Source: Desulfobacterales bacterium (GTDB lineage: Bacteria > Desulfobacterota > Desulfobacteria > Desulfobacterales > Desulfobacteraceae). From it: DNA of 17,670 nt. Below, piece by piece: positions 1 to 7,492 of the stretch; within the stretch, counting starts at the first letter, position 1, and each line of letters begins with the position of its first letter. Location of the stretch: the NCBI GenBank assembly GCA_022361315.1, contig JAKSBB010000300.1, forward strand, positions 1 to 17,670, read 5' to 3'. Below the pieces are notes generated by a model. The model saw nothing but the letters and a program-made list of their open reading frames with translations. It made no database searches and had not been told where the DNA came from. The position numbers were made by a program, and so were the translations under genes.

Positions 1-2449
1 AGAAGAAGAAGGAAAGGTTCGGGGCAAAGTCATCGATGTCCATGCCGCGGGACAGGTAATACTCCACATAGGTGAACCCGTTGGCCAGAGTCAGGGCCAG
101 CTGGGTGATGGGGTTGGCCCCGGCTTCGGCAATATGGTAACCGGAGATGAAGACAGAGTAAAAATTCCTCACGTTGTGGTCGATGAAGTACTGCTGGATG
201 TCCCCCATCATCTTCAAGGCAAACTCGATGGAAAAGATGCACGTATTCTGGCCCTGGTCTTCCTTCAGGATATCGGCCTGGACGGTCCCTCTAACATTGG
301 CCAGGGCGTAGGCCTTAACCTCTTTGGCTTCAGCCTCATTGGGCTCCCGGCCGTTGTCTTCCCGAAACTTGTCCATCTGCTGGGCAATGGCCGTGTTCAT
401 GAACATGGCCAGCATCATGGGGGCCGGGCCGTTGATGGTCATGGATACGGAGGTATTGGGGGCGCAGAGGTCAAATCCGTCATACAGCAGTTTTACATCA
501 TCCAGGGTACAGATGCTCACCCCGGAGGTACCGATCTTGCCGTAAATGTCCGGCCGGCGGTCCGGGTCAAACCCGTACAGGGTGACGGAGTCAAAGGCCG
601 TGGACAGCCGCTTGGCCGGGTAGGCCGAAGAGAGCAGCTTGAACCGTGCATTGGTATCCCCGGGTCCCCCTTCTCCGGCAAACATCCGGGTGGGATCTTC
701 GTCCGCCCGTTTCAGGGGGAATACACCGGCGGTGTAGGGGAAACTGCCGGCAAAATTTTCTTTTCGCATCCAGGTATACTGGTCGCCGGGGTCGGTAAAT
801 CCCGGTACGGCCACCTTGGGAATTTTAGAATGGGAGAGAGATTCACTATAAAGGGGCAGCCGGAATTCCTTGTCCCTGACTTTGTAGACCAGTTCATCCT
901 TCTGGTACATCTCATGGCAGTGTGCATAGGCAGCCACTGTTTCGTTGGTCTCTCCGGTCACCAGTTCATCTGCAGCCGCCACTGCGGCCTTGAGATGGTC
1001 AATGTCGGTACCGCCCTTTTCCTCAAGGGCCTTTATGGTCTCTTCAAGATGCCAGCGCTGACGGATGGCTTCGGCCTGGGCGTCCGTATCTTTGTGATAC
1101 TGCCGGACGGTATCTGCAATTTCGGCCAGATACCGCACCCGCTCACCCGGGATAATGATGGTTTTAGAGGAAGACTCTTTCACCCCCACCGTCGGAATGG
1201 AGGAATCATATTGAATCCCTTTTCTCTCGGCAATGGTATCCAGAAGACAGTGGTAGAATGCGGTCACTCCGTCGTCGTTGAACTTGGAAGCGATGGTGCC
1301 GAATACCGGCATTTCATTGGGATCTTTATCAAAGGCCTTGCGATTCCGCTGCACCTGCTTGCGGACGTCCCGCAAGGCGTCCTCGCTGCCTTTCTTTTCA
1401 TACTTGTTCACCACAACGATATCGGCATAGTCCAGCATATCGATTTTTTCAAGCTGGGAAGGCGCGCCGAATTCCGCCGTCATGACATAGATGGAAATAT
1501 CCACCAGGTCCACCACCCTGGAATCTCCCTGGCCGATGCCGGCGGTTTCCACGATGACAATGTCGTAGCCGGCAGCCTTGGCCACGTCCACGGCATGGGG
1601 AAGGGCTTCCGGCAGTTCGGTCTGGGAACGCCGGGTGGCCAGGGACCGCATATACACCCGGCCGGACTCGATGGAGTTCATCCGGATCCGGTCACCCAGC
1701 AACGCACCGCCGGTTTTCCGGCGTGACGGGTCACAGGAGATGATGGCAATATTAACCTCGGTGAGATCCCGGAGAATACGAATGATCAATTCATCCGTCA
1801 GGGAAGATTTACCAGCACCACCTGTACCGGTAAGGCCGATAACAGGCACATCCTTGCCGGCCGCCATTTCACCGATCCGGGCCATGATGGTATCCAGTTG
1901 CCCCTTATCCTGAGCAGCCGCCTCCTGGACCGCGGAGATGAAATTCGCGGTCACCCGTTTGTTCTCAAGGTTCAGGCCGTCATAGTCCAATGCATTAAAA
2001 TCCACACAGGGATTGTCCATGGCCTGGATCTTATCGTTAATAATCCCCTGGAGCCCCATTTTGGCGCCGTCTTCCGGGGAATAAATACGGGTAACGCCAT
2101 AGGCGTGGAGTTCATCCATTTCAGAAGGAATGATGACGCCGCCCCCGCCGCCGAAAATCTTGATGTGATCCGCTCCCTTTTCCCGCAGCATGTCCACCAT
2201 GTATTTGAAATACTCCATGTGACCGCCCTGGTAGGAGGAAACCGCAATCCCCTGGGCATCTTCCTCAATGGCCGCATCCACAACCTCCTGGGCGGACCGG
2301 TTATGACCGATGTGAATCACTTCGGCACCGGAGTCCTGTAAAATTCGCCGCATGATATTTATGGAGGCATCGTGGCCGTCGAAAAGAGAGGTGGCAGTTA
2401 CGACTTTGACCGAGTTTTTGGGGGTATATACTTCAGGTTCTGCGCTCAT
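1..2449 (-). CDS. icmF: Fused isobutyryl-CoA mutase IcmF (3' end beyond window)
   Basis: Adenosylcobalamin-dependent mutase with a built-in G-protein chaperone; known IcmF proteins interconvert isobutyryl-CoA and n-butyryl-CoA. Only the first 816 codons are present; family members are near 1,090 residues, so about 270 are missing. Domain order is the IcmF one. A B12-binding domain (residues about 13-145) carries DGHDAS at 24-29, with His26 as the lower cobalt ligand. A MeaB-like GTPase (about 200-415) has its P-loop at 208-215 (Lys214), ETAGIGQGDS at 301-310 and the base-recognition motif NKYE at 348-351. The mutase TIM barrel begins near 540. In the active site Phe577 (in TAGVF) and Gln734 (in GQNTCIF) stand where methylmalonyl-CoA mutase has Tyr and Arg, which points to isobutyryl-CoA. 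An AAGGAG box lies 7-8 bases before the ATG. It is downstream of, and codirectional with, a tetR gene. Confidence 0.96.
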   Translation of the reverse strand, partial: MSAEPEVYTPKNSVKVVTATSLFDGHDASINIMRRILQDSGAEVIHIGHNRSAQEVVDAAIEEDAQGIAVSSYQGGHMEYFKYMVDMLREKGADHIKIFGGGGGVIIPSEMDELHAYGVTRIYSPEDGAKMGLQGIINDKIQAMDNPCVDFNALDYDGLNLENKRVTANFISAVQEAAAQDKGQLDTIMARIGEMAAGKDVPVIGLTGTGGAGKSSLTDELIIRILRDLTEVNIAIISCDPSRRKTGGALLGDRIRMNSIESGRVYMRSLATRRSQTELPEALPHAVDVAKAAGYDIVIVETAGIGQGDSRVVDLVDISIYVMTAEFGAPSQLEKIDMLDYADIVVVNKYEKKGSEDALRDVRKQVQRNRKAFDKDPNEMPVFGTIASKFNDDGVTAFYHCLLDTIAERKGIQYDSSIPTVGVKESSSKTIIIPGERVRYLAEIADTVRQYHKDTDAQAEAIRQRWHLEETIKALEEKGGTDIDHLKAAVAAADELVTGETNETVAAYAHCHEMYQKDELVYKVRDKEFRLPLYSESLSHSKIPKVAVPGFTDPGDQYTWMRKENFAGSFPYTAGVFPLKRADEDPTRMFAGEGGPGDTNARFKLLSSAYPAKRLSTAFDSVTLYGFDPDRRPDIYGKIGTSGVSICTLDDVKLLYDGFDLCAPNTSVSMTINGPAPMMLAMFMNTAIAQQMDKFREDNGREPNEAEAKEVKAYALANVRGTVQADILKEDQGQNTCIFSIEFALKMMGDIQQYFIDHNVRNFYSVFISGYHIAEAGANPITQLALTLANGFTYVEYYLSRGMDIDDFAPNLSFFF

Positions 2450-2616
2450 AACATCTCCTTCTTTATAATACCGAAAAGTTTGACTAAACTAAACAGAGTT
2501 TATATATACTATTGTAGTGGCATATATCCCCGGAAAAATAAATGATAAATTTGAGAAATCTTTGATTTTTTTTAGGATGGATGGCCGAAAGCCGCCACCA
2601 AAGCGGCTCTCAATCC

Positions 2617-2632
2617 GAACTATCGCTCGGTC
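2617..2632 (-). promoter_or_regulatory. Degenerate TetR-type operator in front of icmF
   Basis: In minus-strand reading this is GACCGAGCGATAGTTC. It matches the dyad upstream of the lyase-like gene (GACCGAGCGCTCGTTC) at 14 of 16 positions, and the left nine bases are identical in all three copies in the window. It lies in the 212-bp gap between tetR and icmF, 3 bp downstream of a possible -10 element. Its right half is decayed, so binding may be weaker than at the other two sites. That it is bound by the adjacent TetR protein is inference. Confidence 0.5.
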
Positions 2633-2635
2633 GGA

Positions 2636-2665
2636 AAAGTACCCTCAAAAGCGCCGCCCTGTCAG
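2636..2665 (-). promoter_or_regulatory. Possible icmF promoter overlapping the tetR stop codon
   Basis: On the minus strand a CTGACA -35 (2665-2660) and a TACTTT -10 (2641-2636) are separated by 18 bp. The -35 overlaps the tetR stop codon. The degenerate operator follows directly, which is the same promoter-then-operator order seen at the lyase-like gene. The -10 matches consensus at only three of six positions, so icmF could instead be read through from tetR. Confidence 0.35.
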
Positions 2666-3306
2666 AAAAGCAGACCCAGAATAAATTCTGTTTGAATGGT
2701 AATATACTCGTCCAGGCTGAACCGCTTTTTCACATGCCAGCGCCGGAAGGCCCACATCTGGCCCAGAACGGAAATATTGTGCCCCACCAGGTTGACGATC
2801 TTTTCATCCAGTTCGGGAAAATTATTTTTCCCGGACATTCCCGCCAGGGTCTCCACAAAAATATTGGTGATCCGAAGCTCGTTCACCAATACCCGCTCCT
2901 TCCACTTATCCGGCAGAAACTGGGTCACCTGGTACATAAGGAGAATATGGTCGGCCATCTTGTCACAGACCGTGAAATACTGACGGATGACCTCGGCCAG
3001 TTGCTCTTTCTCCTTGGCATTGGCTGCCAGGGCCTCTTCAACGGCATCCTGAACCTCTTCATGAATGGTTTTGCAGACCAGATACAAGAGATCTTCCTTG
3101 GAGCTGACGTACTCGTAAAGAGACCCGATGGAAAAATTGGCTGCCTTGGCGATCATCCGCGTTGTGGTTTTATGATACCCGTGTTCAATAAAGAGCTGTA
3201 CTGTGGAATCAATGATATGCCGCCGCCGTTCCCGGACCAGTTCAGGATTCTTAATCTGGGTCGGGACTTCACCGTCACTTAGGGAAACCGCTTTGTTCTT
3301 GGCCAA
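2662..3306 (-). CDS. TetR/AcrR-family transcriptional regulator
   Basis: A 214-residue regulator, normal length for the family. The N-terminal helix-turn-helix lies at about residues 25-70, with the recognition part in TTTRMIAKAANFSIGSLYEY followed by the typical SSKEDLL. The rest is the helical ligand-binding and dimerisation domain, whose ligand cannot be read from sequence. The start is a TTG at 3306-3304: an AAGGAG box (3318-3313) lies 6 bases before it and there is no in-frame ATG before the HTH. It precedes icmF on the same strand, and a 16-bp dyad sits 44 bp before its start. An autorepressor that also controls icmF and responds to an acyl-CoA is the likely role, by inference from context; TetR genes are commonly found beside icmF in proteobacteria. 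Confidence 0.93.
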   Translation of the reverse strand: MAKNKAVSLSDGEVPTQIKNPELVRERRRHIIDSTVQLFIEHGYHKTTTRMIAKAANFSIGSLYEYVSSKEDLLYLVCKTIHEEVQDAVEEALAANAKEKEQLAEVIRQYFTVCDKMADHILLMYQVTQFLPDKWKERVLVNELRITNIFVETLAGMSGKNNFPELDEKIVNLVGHNISVLGQMWAFRRWHVKKRFSLDEYITIQTEFILGLLF

Positions 3307-3349
3307 TGATGACTCCTTCTTTTCTGTATCCGGATGAAACTATCATATC

Positions 3350-3365
3350 GAGCGAGCGCTCGGTC
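3350..3365 (-). promoter_or_regulatory. TetR-type operator upstream of tetR
   Basis: Minus-strand reading GACCGAGCGCTCGCTC is a 16-bp dyad with seven of eight half-site positions symmetric. It lies 44 bp before the tetR start codon. Position and symmetry are typical for autoregulation by a TetR-family repressor, and near-copies occur at 14847-14862 and 2617-2632. Confidence 0.7.
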
Positions 3366-3592
3366 TTTTATTTTTTGTCACGGTTCCGTTGGGTTGTCAA
3401 GGGTTAACCGGGGAAGTGGTGAGAATAGATCGATGTGGGATGACGGCGGTTCGGGGTTGGACAAAACACCAACGCAATGGTGATAACCGCCACTATCGAT
3501 AGCCGGTTTCCGGTGTATTGCAGATGCCGGAATCATAAAAGCTCAGACCTGAAACAGAAGCCTGGCTGGAAAACGAATAGCAGACGAAAAAG
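3366..3592. other. Intergenic region between tetR and the aldolase gene
   Basis: Apart from the tetR promoter and a small hairpin at the aldolase 3' end I see no gene here. A 7-bp inverted repeat (GGCGGTT near 3445 and AACCGCC near 3486) and a CTATCGATAG palindrome are present but too weak to assign. Confidence 0.5.
3370..3400 (-). promoter_or_regulatory. Probable tetR promoter
   Basis: A perfect TTGACA -35 lies at 3400-3395 on the minus strand. The best -10 at usable distance is weak (AAAAAT at 3375-3370, 19-bp spacer). The -35-to-operator distance (29 bp) is close to that at the lyase-like gene (32 bp). An alternative -10, TATGAT at 3347-3342, would put the operator exactly within the spacer. 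Confidence 0.45.
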
Positions 3593-3598
3593 CTATTC
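3575..3598 (-). terminator. Possible weak terminator of the aldolase gene
   Basis: A 7-bp stem (GAATAGC/GCTATTC) with a 10-base loop overlaps the aldolase TAG stop. On the minus strand it is followed by only a short GTTTTCC run, so intrinsic termination would be inefficient. Confidence 0.3.
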
Positions 3599-4633
3599 GG
3601 CTTCCATCTCCGCAGTATAATTTCCAAACCGGGCAGCACCATTGCACCGGGCCCTTTTCAAGAGTGCGGCCTGGGCATTCCCCCGGTTCTCGTCCTTACC
3701 GTCCCAGGCCTTCAGCGGATGTTCCTGGAGGGCCCGACCATAGGAGAAACTGAGTTCCCAGGGATGGGGACCGATACGGTTCATGGCGTTGAGATGGGCA
3801 GTGGCCAGTTCCGAACTCTGACCACCCGATAGAAATGCGATTCCCGGCACCGCCGCAGGCACCACCCGTTTGAACACCCGGACAGTGGCTTCGGCAACGG
3901 TTTCCACATCACCCTGTTCCGGGCAGGTATCCCCGGCAGTCACCATGCTGGGTTTCAGCACCATTCCCTCAAGCAGTACCCGGTGGTGGGACAATTCTTC
4001 AAACACCCGTCTCAGTACCCATTCACTTACCCGTTCGCAGGTATGGATGTCATGATCGCCGTTCATAAGAATTTCAGGCTCCACAATGGGAACCAGACCG
4101 GCGGCCTGACAGAGGGCTGCATACCGGGCCAGCCCATGGGCGTTGATATCCACCGCCAGTCGTGTGGGCTTATGGCTACCGATGGTGATGACGGCCCGCC
4201 ATTTGGCGAATTCTGTGCCGGCGGCCCTGTAGTCTGCCAGACGGTCAGCCAGGCCGTCCAGCCCCTGGGTTGCCTTTTCCTCCCGGGTACCGGGAATAAA
4301 GGCCAGCCCCTTGTCCACTTTGATACCCGGAATGATGCCCCGGGATTTCAGCAACTCCGGAAACGCCGTACCCTCTACACCTTTTTGTCCCAGGGTTTCC
4401 TCAAACAGGATCACCCCTGAAATATACTCATGGACCTCCGGTGCGGTGAAAAGGATATCCCGGTAGGCCCGACGGGTGTCTTCTGTGGACTCAACCCCGA
4501 TGGTATCAAACCGTTTTTTGATGGTGGGGGTGCTCTCGTCAGCCGCCAGGATGCCTTTACCGGGGGCTGTCATGGCCCGGGCGGTGGTCGTCAGACGCTC
4601 GGCGACATCGTCGGTGAGATGATAGGTATCCAT
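3593..4633 (-). CDS. Class I fructose-bisphosphate aldolase
   Basis: Cytoplasmic glycolytic/gluconeogenic enzyme that cleaves or forms fructose 1,6-bisphosphate through a lysine Schiff base. The 346-residue protein is of the animal-like class I family, not the DhnA type. Catalytic positions align with rabbit muscle aldolase with a one- to two-residue offset: Asp32 in GILAADES, Lys105 in GIKVDKG, Lys144 in EFAKWR, Glu185 in IVEPEIL and the Schiff-base Lys227 in LLEGMVLKPSMVT; GIAFLSGGQS is also intact. The C-terminus ends in GNYTAEMEAE and lacks the terminal Tyr of the vertebrate enzymes. A GAGGAG box lies 5-6 bases before the ATG. It appears monocistronic. A 6-bp inverted repeat lies about 75 bp upstream. 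Confidence 0.95.
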   Translation of the reverse strand: MDTYHLTDDVAERLTTTARAMTAPGKGILAADESTPTIKKRFDTIGVESTEDTRRAYRDILFTAPEVHEYISGVILFEETLGQKGVEGTAFPELLKSRGIIPGIKVDKGLAFIPGTREEKATQGLDGLADRLADYRAAGTEFAKWRAVITIGSHKPTRLAVDINAHGLARYAALCQAAGLVPIVEPEILMNGDHDIHTCERVSEWVLRRVFEELSHHRVLLEGMVLKPSMVTAGDTCPEQGDVETVAEATVRVFKRVVPAAVPGIAFLSGGQSSELATAHLNAMNRIGPHPWELSFSYGRALQEHPLKAWDGKDENRGNAQAALLKRARCNGAARFGNYTAEMEAE

Positions 4634-4706
4634 AAATTCTCCTCTCTTTTCTTAGGGACTCAGGATCTGAGCCCCGCTGTGACAAGATAAACGAAATTGT
4701 ATGGAG

Positions 4707-4723
4707 GCAAGTTAAGCACTTGC
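4707..4723. repeat. Inverted repeat upstream of the aldolase gene, possible operator
   Basis: GCAAGT and ACTTGC arms are separated by five bases, 74-90 bp before the aldolase start codon. Size and location suit a regulator binding site, but only one copy is seen and no convincing promoter hexamers flank it. Confidence 0.3.
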
Positions 4724-4850
4724 GACAAAAAAACAAGTTTAGCCAAGACTTATTTATCTATAGATTCACAGTCACCGAATTTTACCTTTATGCCGGGCCG
4801 TAACCCAAAAAGGATCTGATTTAACGTGGACTCTTTTTAGCACCGGTATT

Positions 4851-5609
4851 TCAAAAATATCGGGATTCGATCTTCCCAACGGTGCCGTCTTCGATCATCT
4901 GCCTCAGGGTATACGAAAACAGATCGGCGATGTCCCTGGTCATGGTCTTTTTTGAAAAGGCCACATAGGTTTTGGACGAACTGAGCAGATATGGCTTCCC
5001 GGTTTCGGTCATGGGCACGATACGGATCTTGTCTTCCACCCCCATCTGCCTGGACAGGTGTTTGACCGTCATCTTTACCCCGACAAACACATCAAACCGT
5101 CCTTTCACCAGCTTCATGATGTTCATTTCATTGTTGACCACCTCCTGGATCGACTTAAACCGTCGATTATCGATGGTCTCCTGAATCATACCGCCATATT
5201 GGAATCCCCGTGAGATGCCGAGATCGTAAAGCCCGGCATTGGCCAATCCCCGGTCCATTGTTATGGATTCACCCGTGCGTTTGAACAGATACCACTCCTC
5301 CACATAAATTGCTTCGTAAGGAAAATATAAAAATTCGGAGCGTTTAAAAGTGAAGGCGGCATCAATGATGGCATCGGCAAAACCGTTTTTCACCATAATC
5401 AGCGCCCGTTTCCAGGGTATTATTTTTACCGTGCAGTCAAATCCCATCCGTTTCAGGCATTCCCGGGCAATATCCACGTTTCGCCCCCGGCTTTCCCCGT
5501 TTTCTGAGTATTCCGCCGGCGGACTTTCAAGGGTGACCAGGGAGAGGGTCTCGGCAGTTGCTCCGGACACCAGCACCAACGCCAGCAAGATCCCCAGGCA
5601 TATTTTCAT
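4851..5609 (-). CDS. Periplasmic solute-binding protein, family 3 (SBP_bac_3)
   Basis: A 252-residue exported protein of the amino-acid-type periplasmic binding family. The signal peptide is residues 1-19 (hydrophobic core LGILLALVLVSG, likely cleavage after ATA). The mature part has the family pattern: an N-terminal lobe with RGRNVDIARECLKRMGF and PWKRALIMVKNGFADA, then the second lobe, ending in IEDGTVGKIESRYF. The frame is open six codons further to a GTG at 5627. However, the GGGAGG ribosome-binding site at 5619-5614 lies inside those codons and sits 4 bases before the ATG at 5609, which decides the start. No permease or ATPase gene is nearby, so it is an orphan binding protein or a degenerate family member. 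Ligand unknown. Confidence 0.85.
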   Translation of the reverse strand: MKICLGILLALVLVSGATAETLSLVTLESPPAEYSENGESRGRNVDIARECLKRMGFDCTVKIIPWKRALIMVKNGFADAIIDAAFTFKRSEFLYFPYEAIYVEEWYLFKRTGESITMDRGLANAGLYDLGISRGFQYGGMIQETIDNRRFKSIQEVVNNEMNIMKLVKGRFDVFVGVKMTVKHLSRQMGVEDKIRIVPMTETGKPYLLSSSKTYVAFSKKTMTRDIADLFSYTLRQMIEDGTVGKIESRYF

Positions 5610-5696
5610 CGCACCTCCCGACACCACCGCTTTGGTTCGTTCACCAACAGATTCGGTGTTATTTCAATGGACTGTGAAGACGACCCTTAATATTGG

Positions 5697-5725
5697 ATCT
5701 TAGAGGGAATCACGGAAAAGTTCAA
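5697..5725 (-). promoter_or_regulatory. Predicted promoter of the family 3 binding protein gene
   Basis: On the minus strand TTGAAC (5725-5720), a 17-bp spacer and TAAGAT (5702-5697) give a good sigma-70-type match. Transcription would start near 5690, leaving a leader of about 80 bases before the ATG at 5609. Confidence 0.5.
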
Positions 5726-5780
5726 GACTTCGCACACATCCATGGATTTTCCCCGGGAAACAGGATAGAGTCAATCCGCT

Positions 5781-6527
5781 ATGGAAACGGATATGACAAC
5801 CGCCCTGTTTGCCTTGATCATGGGATTTGCCGCCCTGATCCATGGTGCTGCCGGCATCGGCTTTCCCCTGATTGCCACCCCGCTGCTGGCCATGGGTACC
5901 GATGTGCGCAGTGCCATCCTGATCCTTGTGTTGCCAACCATTGTTTTAAATATTGCCAATATTCTCAAGGGAGGGAAGTGGGGCAGGAGTATCGCCCTAT
6001 ACTGGCCACTGGCCCTGTACGGCATGGCGGGCAGCTATCTGGGGACGAAGCTTTTGATCCTTGTGCCTGCCGAAGTCTTCCGCCCGGTGTTGGCGGCGGC
6101 TGTGATTCTTTATCTGAATGCCGAGCGCATCGGGGTGGGCTTTTCCTGGGTTCGATCACACCCCCGGATTGCCGCCGCCGTATTCGGTACCCTGGCCGGT
6201 CTTCTGGGGGGAACAGTCAACGTCATGCTCCCGGCTCTGGTGATCTTTGCCCTGGAGATCCGCATGGACAAAACCGCCATGATCCAGGTCTTCAACTTCT
6301 GCTTTCTATTCGGCAAACTCACCCAGGGGGCGGTGTTCGTCAGTGCCGGGCTTCTGACGATGGAAATCCTGAAAACCGCCGTACCGTTGGCAGTCTTCAG
6401 TCTTCTGGTGATGCTGGCCGCCATGAAAATCCGCAACCGGCTTCCGGAAGACACCTATCGACGGTGGCTGCGAATTCTGCTGTACATCATGGCCGGTGTG
6501 CTTCTGATTCAGTCAATCACAGGCTAG
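5781..6527 (+). CDS. TauE/SafE (TSUP) family membrane permease, copy 1
   Basis: A 248-residue, very hydrophobic integral inner-membrane protein with about eight predicted helices. The two pseudo-repeats of the sulfite-exporter TauE/SafE family are visible: an N-terminal segment with LIHGAAGIGFPLIATPLL and a second with FGTLAGLLGGTVNVMLPALV. Family members export or import small organic or inorganic anions such as sulfite, sulfoacetate or other organosulfur compounds; the substrate here cannot be read from sequence. The start is not settled: ATG at 5781 has only a weak upstream purine run, and a second in-frame ATG lies at 5793. It is divergent from the family 3 binding protein and convergent with a second TSUP gene 16 bp away. 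The two are only distantly similar, so this is not a recent tandem duplication. Confidence 0.87.
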   Translation: METDMTTALFALIMGFAALIHGAAGIGFPLIATPLLAMGTDVRSAILILVLPTIVLNIANILKGGKWGRSIALYWPLALYGMAGSYLGTKLLILVPAEVFRPVLAAAVILYLNAERIGVGFSWVRSHPRIAAAVFGTLAGLLGGTVNVMLPALVIFALEIRMDKTAMIQVFNFCFLFGKLTQGAVFVSAGLLTMEILKTAVPLAVFSLLVMLAAMKIRNRLPEDTYRRWLRILLYIMAGVLLIQSITG

Positions 6528-6537
6528 CCGGCCGGCT
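6526..6537. repeat. 12-bp GC-only-core palindrome between the convergent TSUP genes
   Basis: AGCCGGCCGGCT is a perfect palindrome beginning at the stop codon of the plus-strand TSUP gene. A loop-constrained stem would be only about 4 bp and no T-run follows in either direction. A role in bidirectional termination is possible but not shown. Confidence 0.3.
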
Positions 6538-6543
6538 GCGGGG

Positions 6544-7341
6544 TCAAAAGAGTACCGATAATATCATCCTGCCCCCCACCACGTAGAGCAGCACAGCGAA
6601 AATCCGTTTCAGTTTGTCTATGGGAAGGCTGTGGGCAAGTTTTGCCCCCAAAGGTGCGGTCAGCACACTGGCCGCCACCAGACCGAAAAGCACCTTGATA
6701 TCCACAAACCCCAGGGACAACGGCCGCAGGCCCTCGGCCCCAAGGCCGTTGATGATATACCCCAGGGTGCCTGCCACGGCGATGGGAAGCCCGATGGCGG
6801 CGGAGGTACCAATCGCTTTGTGGATCTTCGTGTTACACCAGGTCAGGAAGGGAACCGACAAGGTACCGCCGCCGATGCCCACCAGGCTGGAAAACACGCC
6901 GATGACATTGCCGGCCGCAAAAATACCGGCGGTGCCGGGTATGTCCCGGGTGGGTTTAGGTTTGATTCCCATGAGCATCTGTGTGGCCACGTACAGCAGG
7001 AAGCAGCCGAAGAAGCCTTTCAAAAAATTGGTGGACAACATGGCTGCGATCCAGGTCCCGGTAAATGTACCCACCATAATTCCCGGTGTAATCCGCAGAA
7101 CCACCGGCCAGATGACCGCACCGTGCCGGTGGTGCGACCGCATACTGGACATAGAGGTAAATATGATGCTTGCCAGCGACGTGCCCAATGCCACATGAAG
7201 AATGATATCATGGGCCATCCCCTGGGCAGTGAACACAAAAGTGAGCATGGGAACGATGACAAGGCCGCCACCGATGCCCAGAAGTCCCGCCAGCACGCCG
7301 GCCACTGCCCCCAGAAGCAGATAGAGTATCAGATATGTCAT
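6544..7341 (-). CDS. TauE/SafE (TSUP) family membrane permease, copy 2
   Basis: A 265-residue integral inner-membrane protein with clear TSUP internal duplication: the glycine-rich signature LLGIGGGLVIVPML near residues 20-33 recurs as LVGIGGGTLSVPFL near 153-166. Hydrophobic helices fill most of the chain, and the central cytoplasmic loop carries KPKPTRD. The motif set is the classical DUF81/TauE type and is better conserved than in the neighbouring copy at 5781. The substrate is unknown; anion or organosulfur efflux is the family norm. An AAGGAA box lies 6-7 bases before the ATG. The universal stress protein gene lies upstream on the same strand, but an intrinsic terminator separates the two, so this gene needs its own promoter within 7342-7430, where I see no strong one. 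Confidence 0.9.
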   Translation of the reverse strand: MTYLILYLLLGAVAGVLAGLLGIGGGLVIVPMLTFVFTAQGMAHDIILHVALGTSLASIIFTSMSSMRSHHRHGAVIWPVVLRITPGIMVGTFTGTWIAAMLSTNFLKGFFGCFLLYVATQMLMGIKPKPTRDIPGTAGIFAAGNVIGVFSSLVGIGGGTLSVPFLTWCNTKIHKAIGTSAAIGLPIAVAGTLGYIINGLGAEGLRPLSLGFVDIKVLFGLVAASVLTAPLGAKLAHSLPIDKLKRIFAVLLYVVGGRMILSVLF

Positions 7342-7430
7342 TGGATTTCCTTAAATGGTTACGGGTAAGTTTTTACATCTTAAATGTTGTAAAACAGGCC
7401 CAACCAATACACGAAGGAAACCGGAGAATC

Positions 7431-7477
7431 AATAATAAAACACCCTTCTCCCTTCCGGGACACGGAAGGGAGAAGGG
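7431..7477 (-). terminator. Strong intrinsic terminator of the universal stress protein gene
   Basis: A perfect 15-bp stem (7443-7457 with 7463-7477) closes a five-base loop. On the minus strand it is followed by TGTTTTATTATT (7442-7431). It begins 15 bases after the usp stop codon and insulates usp from the TSUP gene downstream. Confidence 0.88.
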
Positions 7478-7492
7478 CTGAACTAAATGATT

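Noticed and set aside
134..1726. Long plus-strand open frame (530 codons) opposite icmF
   Set aside because: The minus frame encodes an unbroken, motif-complete IcmF. The plus frame has no recognisable domain and a composition expected from the mirror of a GC-biased gene.
2480..2508. Good-looking plus-strand promoter (TTGACT, 17 bp, TATATA) in the tetR-icmF gap
   Set aside because: It would transcribe only antisense to tetR with no gene downstream. The region is AT-rich and chance matches are likely, so RNA data would be needed to revive it.
2590..2608. AGCCGC/GCGGCT hairpin as a terminator between tetR and icmF
   Set aside because: The stem is only 6 bp and the minus strand has A-runs rather than T-runs after it.
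2581..3282. Plus-strand open frame of 233 codons opposite tetR
   Set aside because: The opposite frame is a full TetR-family protein with a proper HTH; this one has no recognisable features.
4804..4840. AAAAAG ... CTTTTT pairing downstream of the family 3 binding protein gene as a terminator
   Set aside because: The stem is six A/T-rich pairs at most around a long loop, too weak to call.
6122..6137. CCGAGCGCATCGG inside the first TSUP gene as another TetR operator
   Set aside because: It preserves only part of one half-site, lies inside coding sequence and has no promoter nearby.
5693..6586. Plus-strand open frame of 297 codons overlapping the first TSUP gene in another frame
   Set aside because: It is Gly/Arg/Pro/Cys-rich with no membrane segments, whereas the overlapping 5781-6527 frame gives a clean polytopic TSUP protein.
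6631..7368. Plus-strand open frame of 245 codons opposite the second TSUP gene
   Set aside because: Low-complexity Gly/His/Gln-rich mirror of a membrane protein gene; no start signals.
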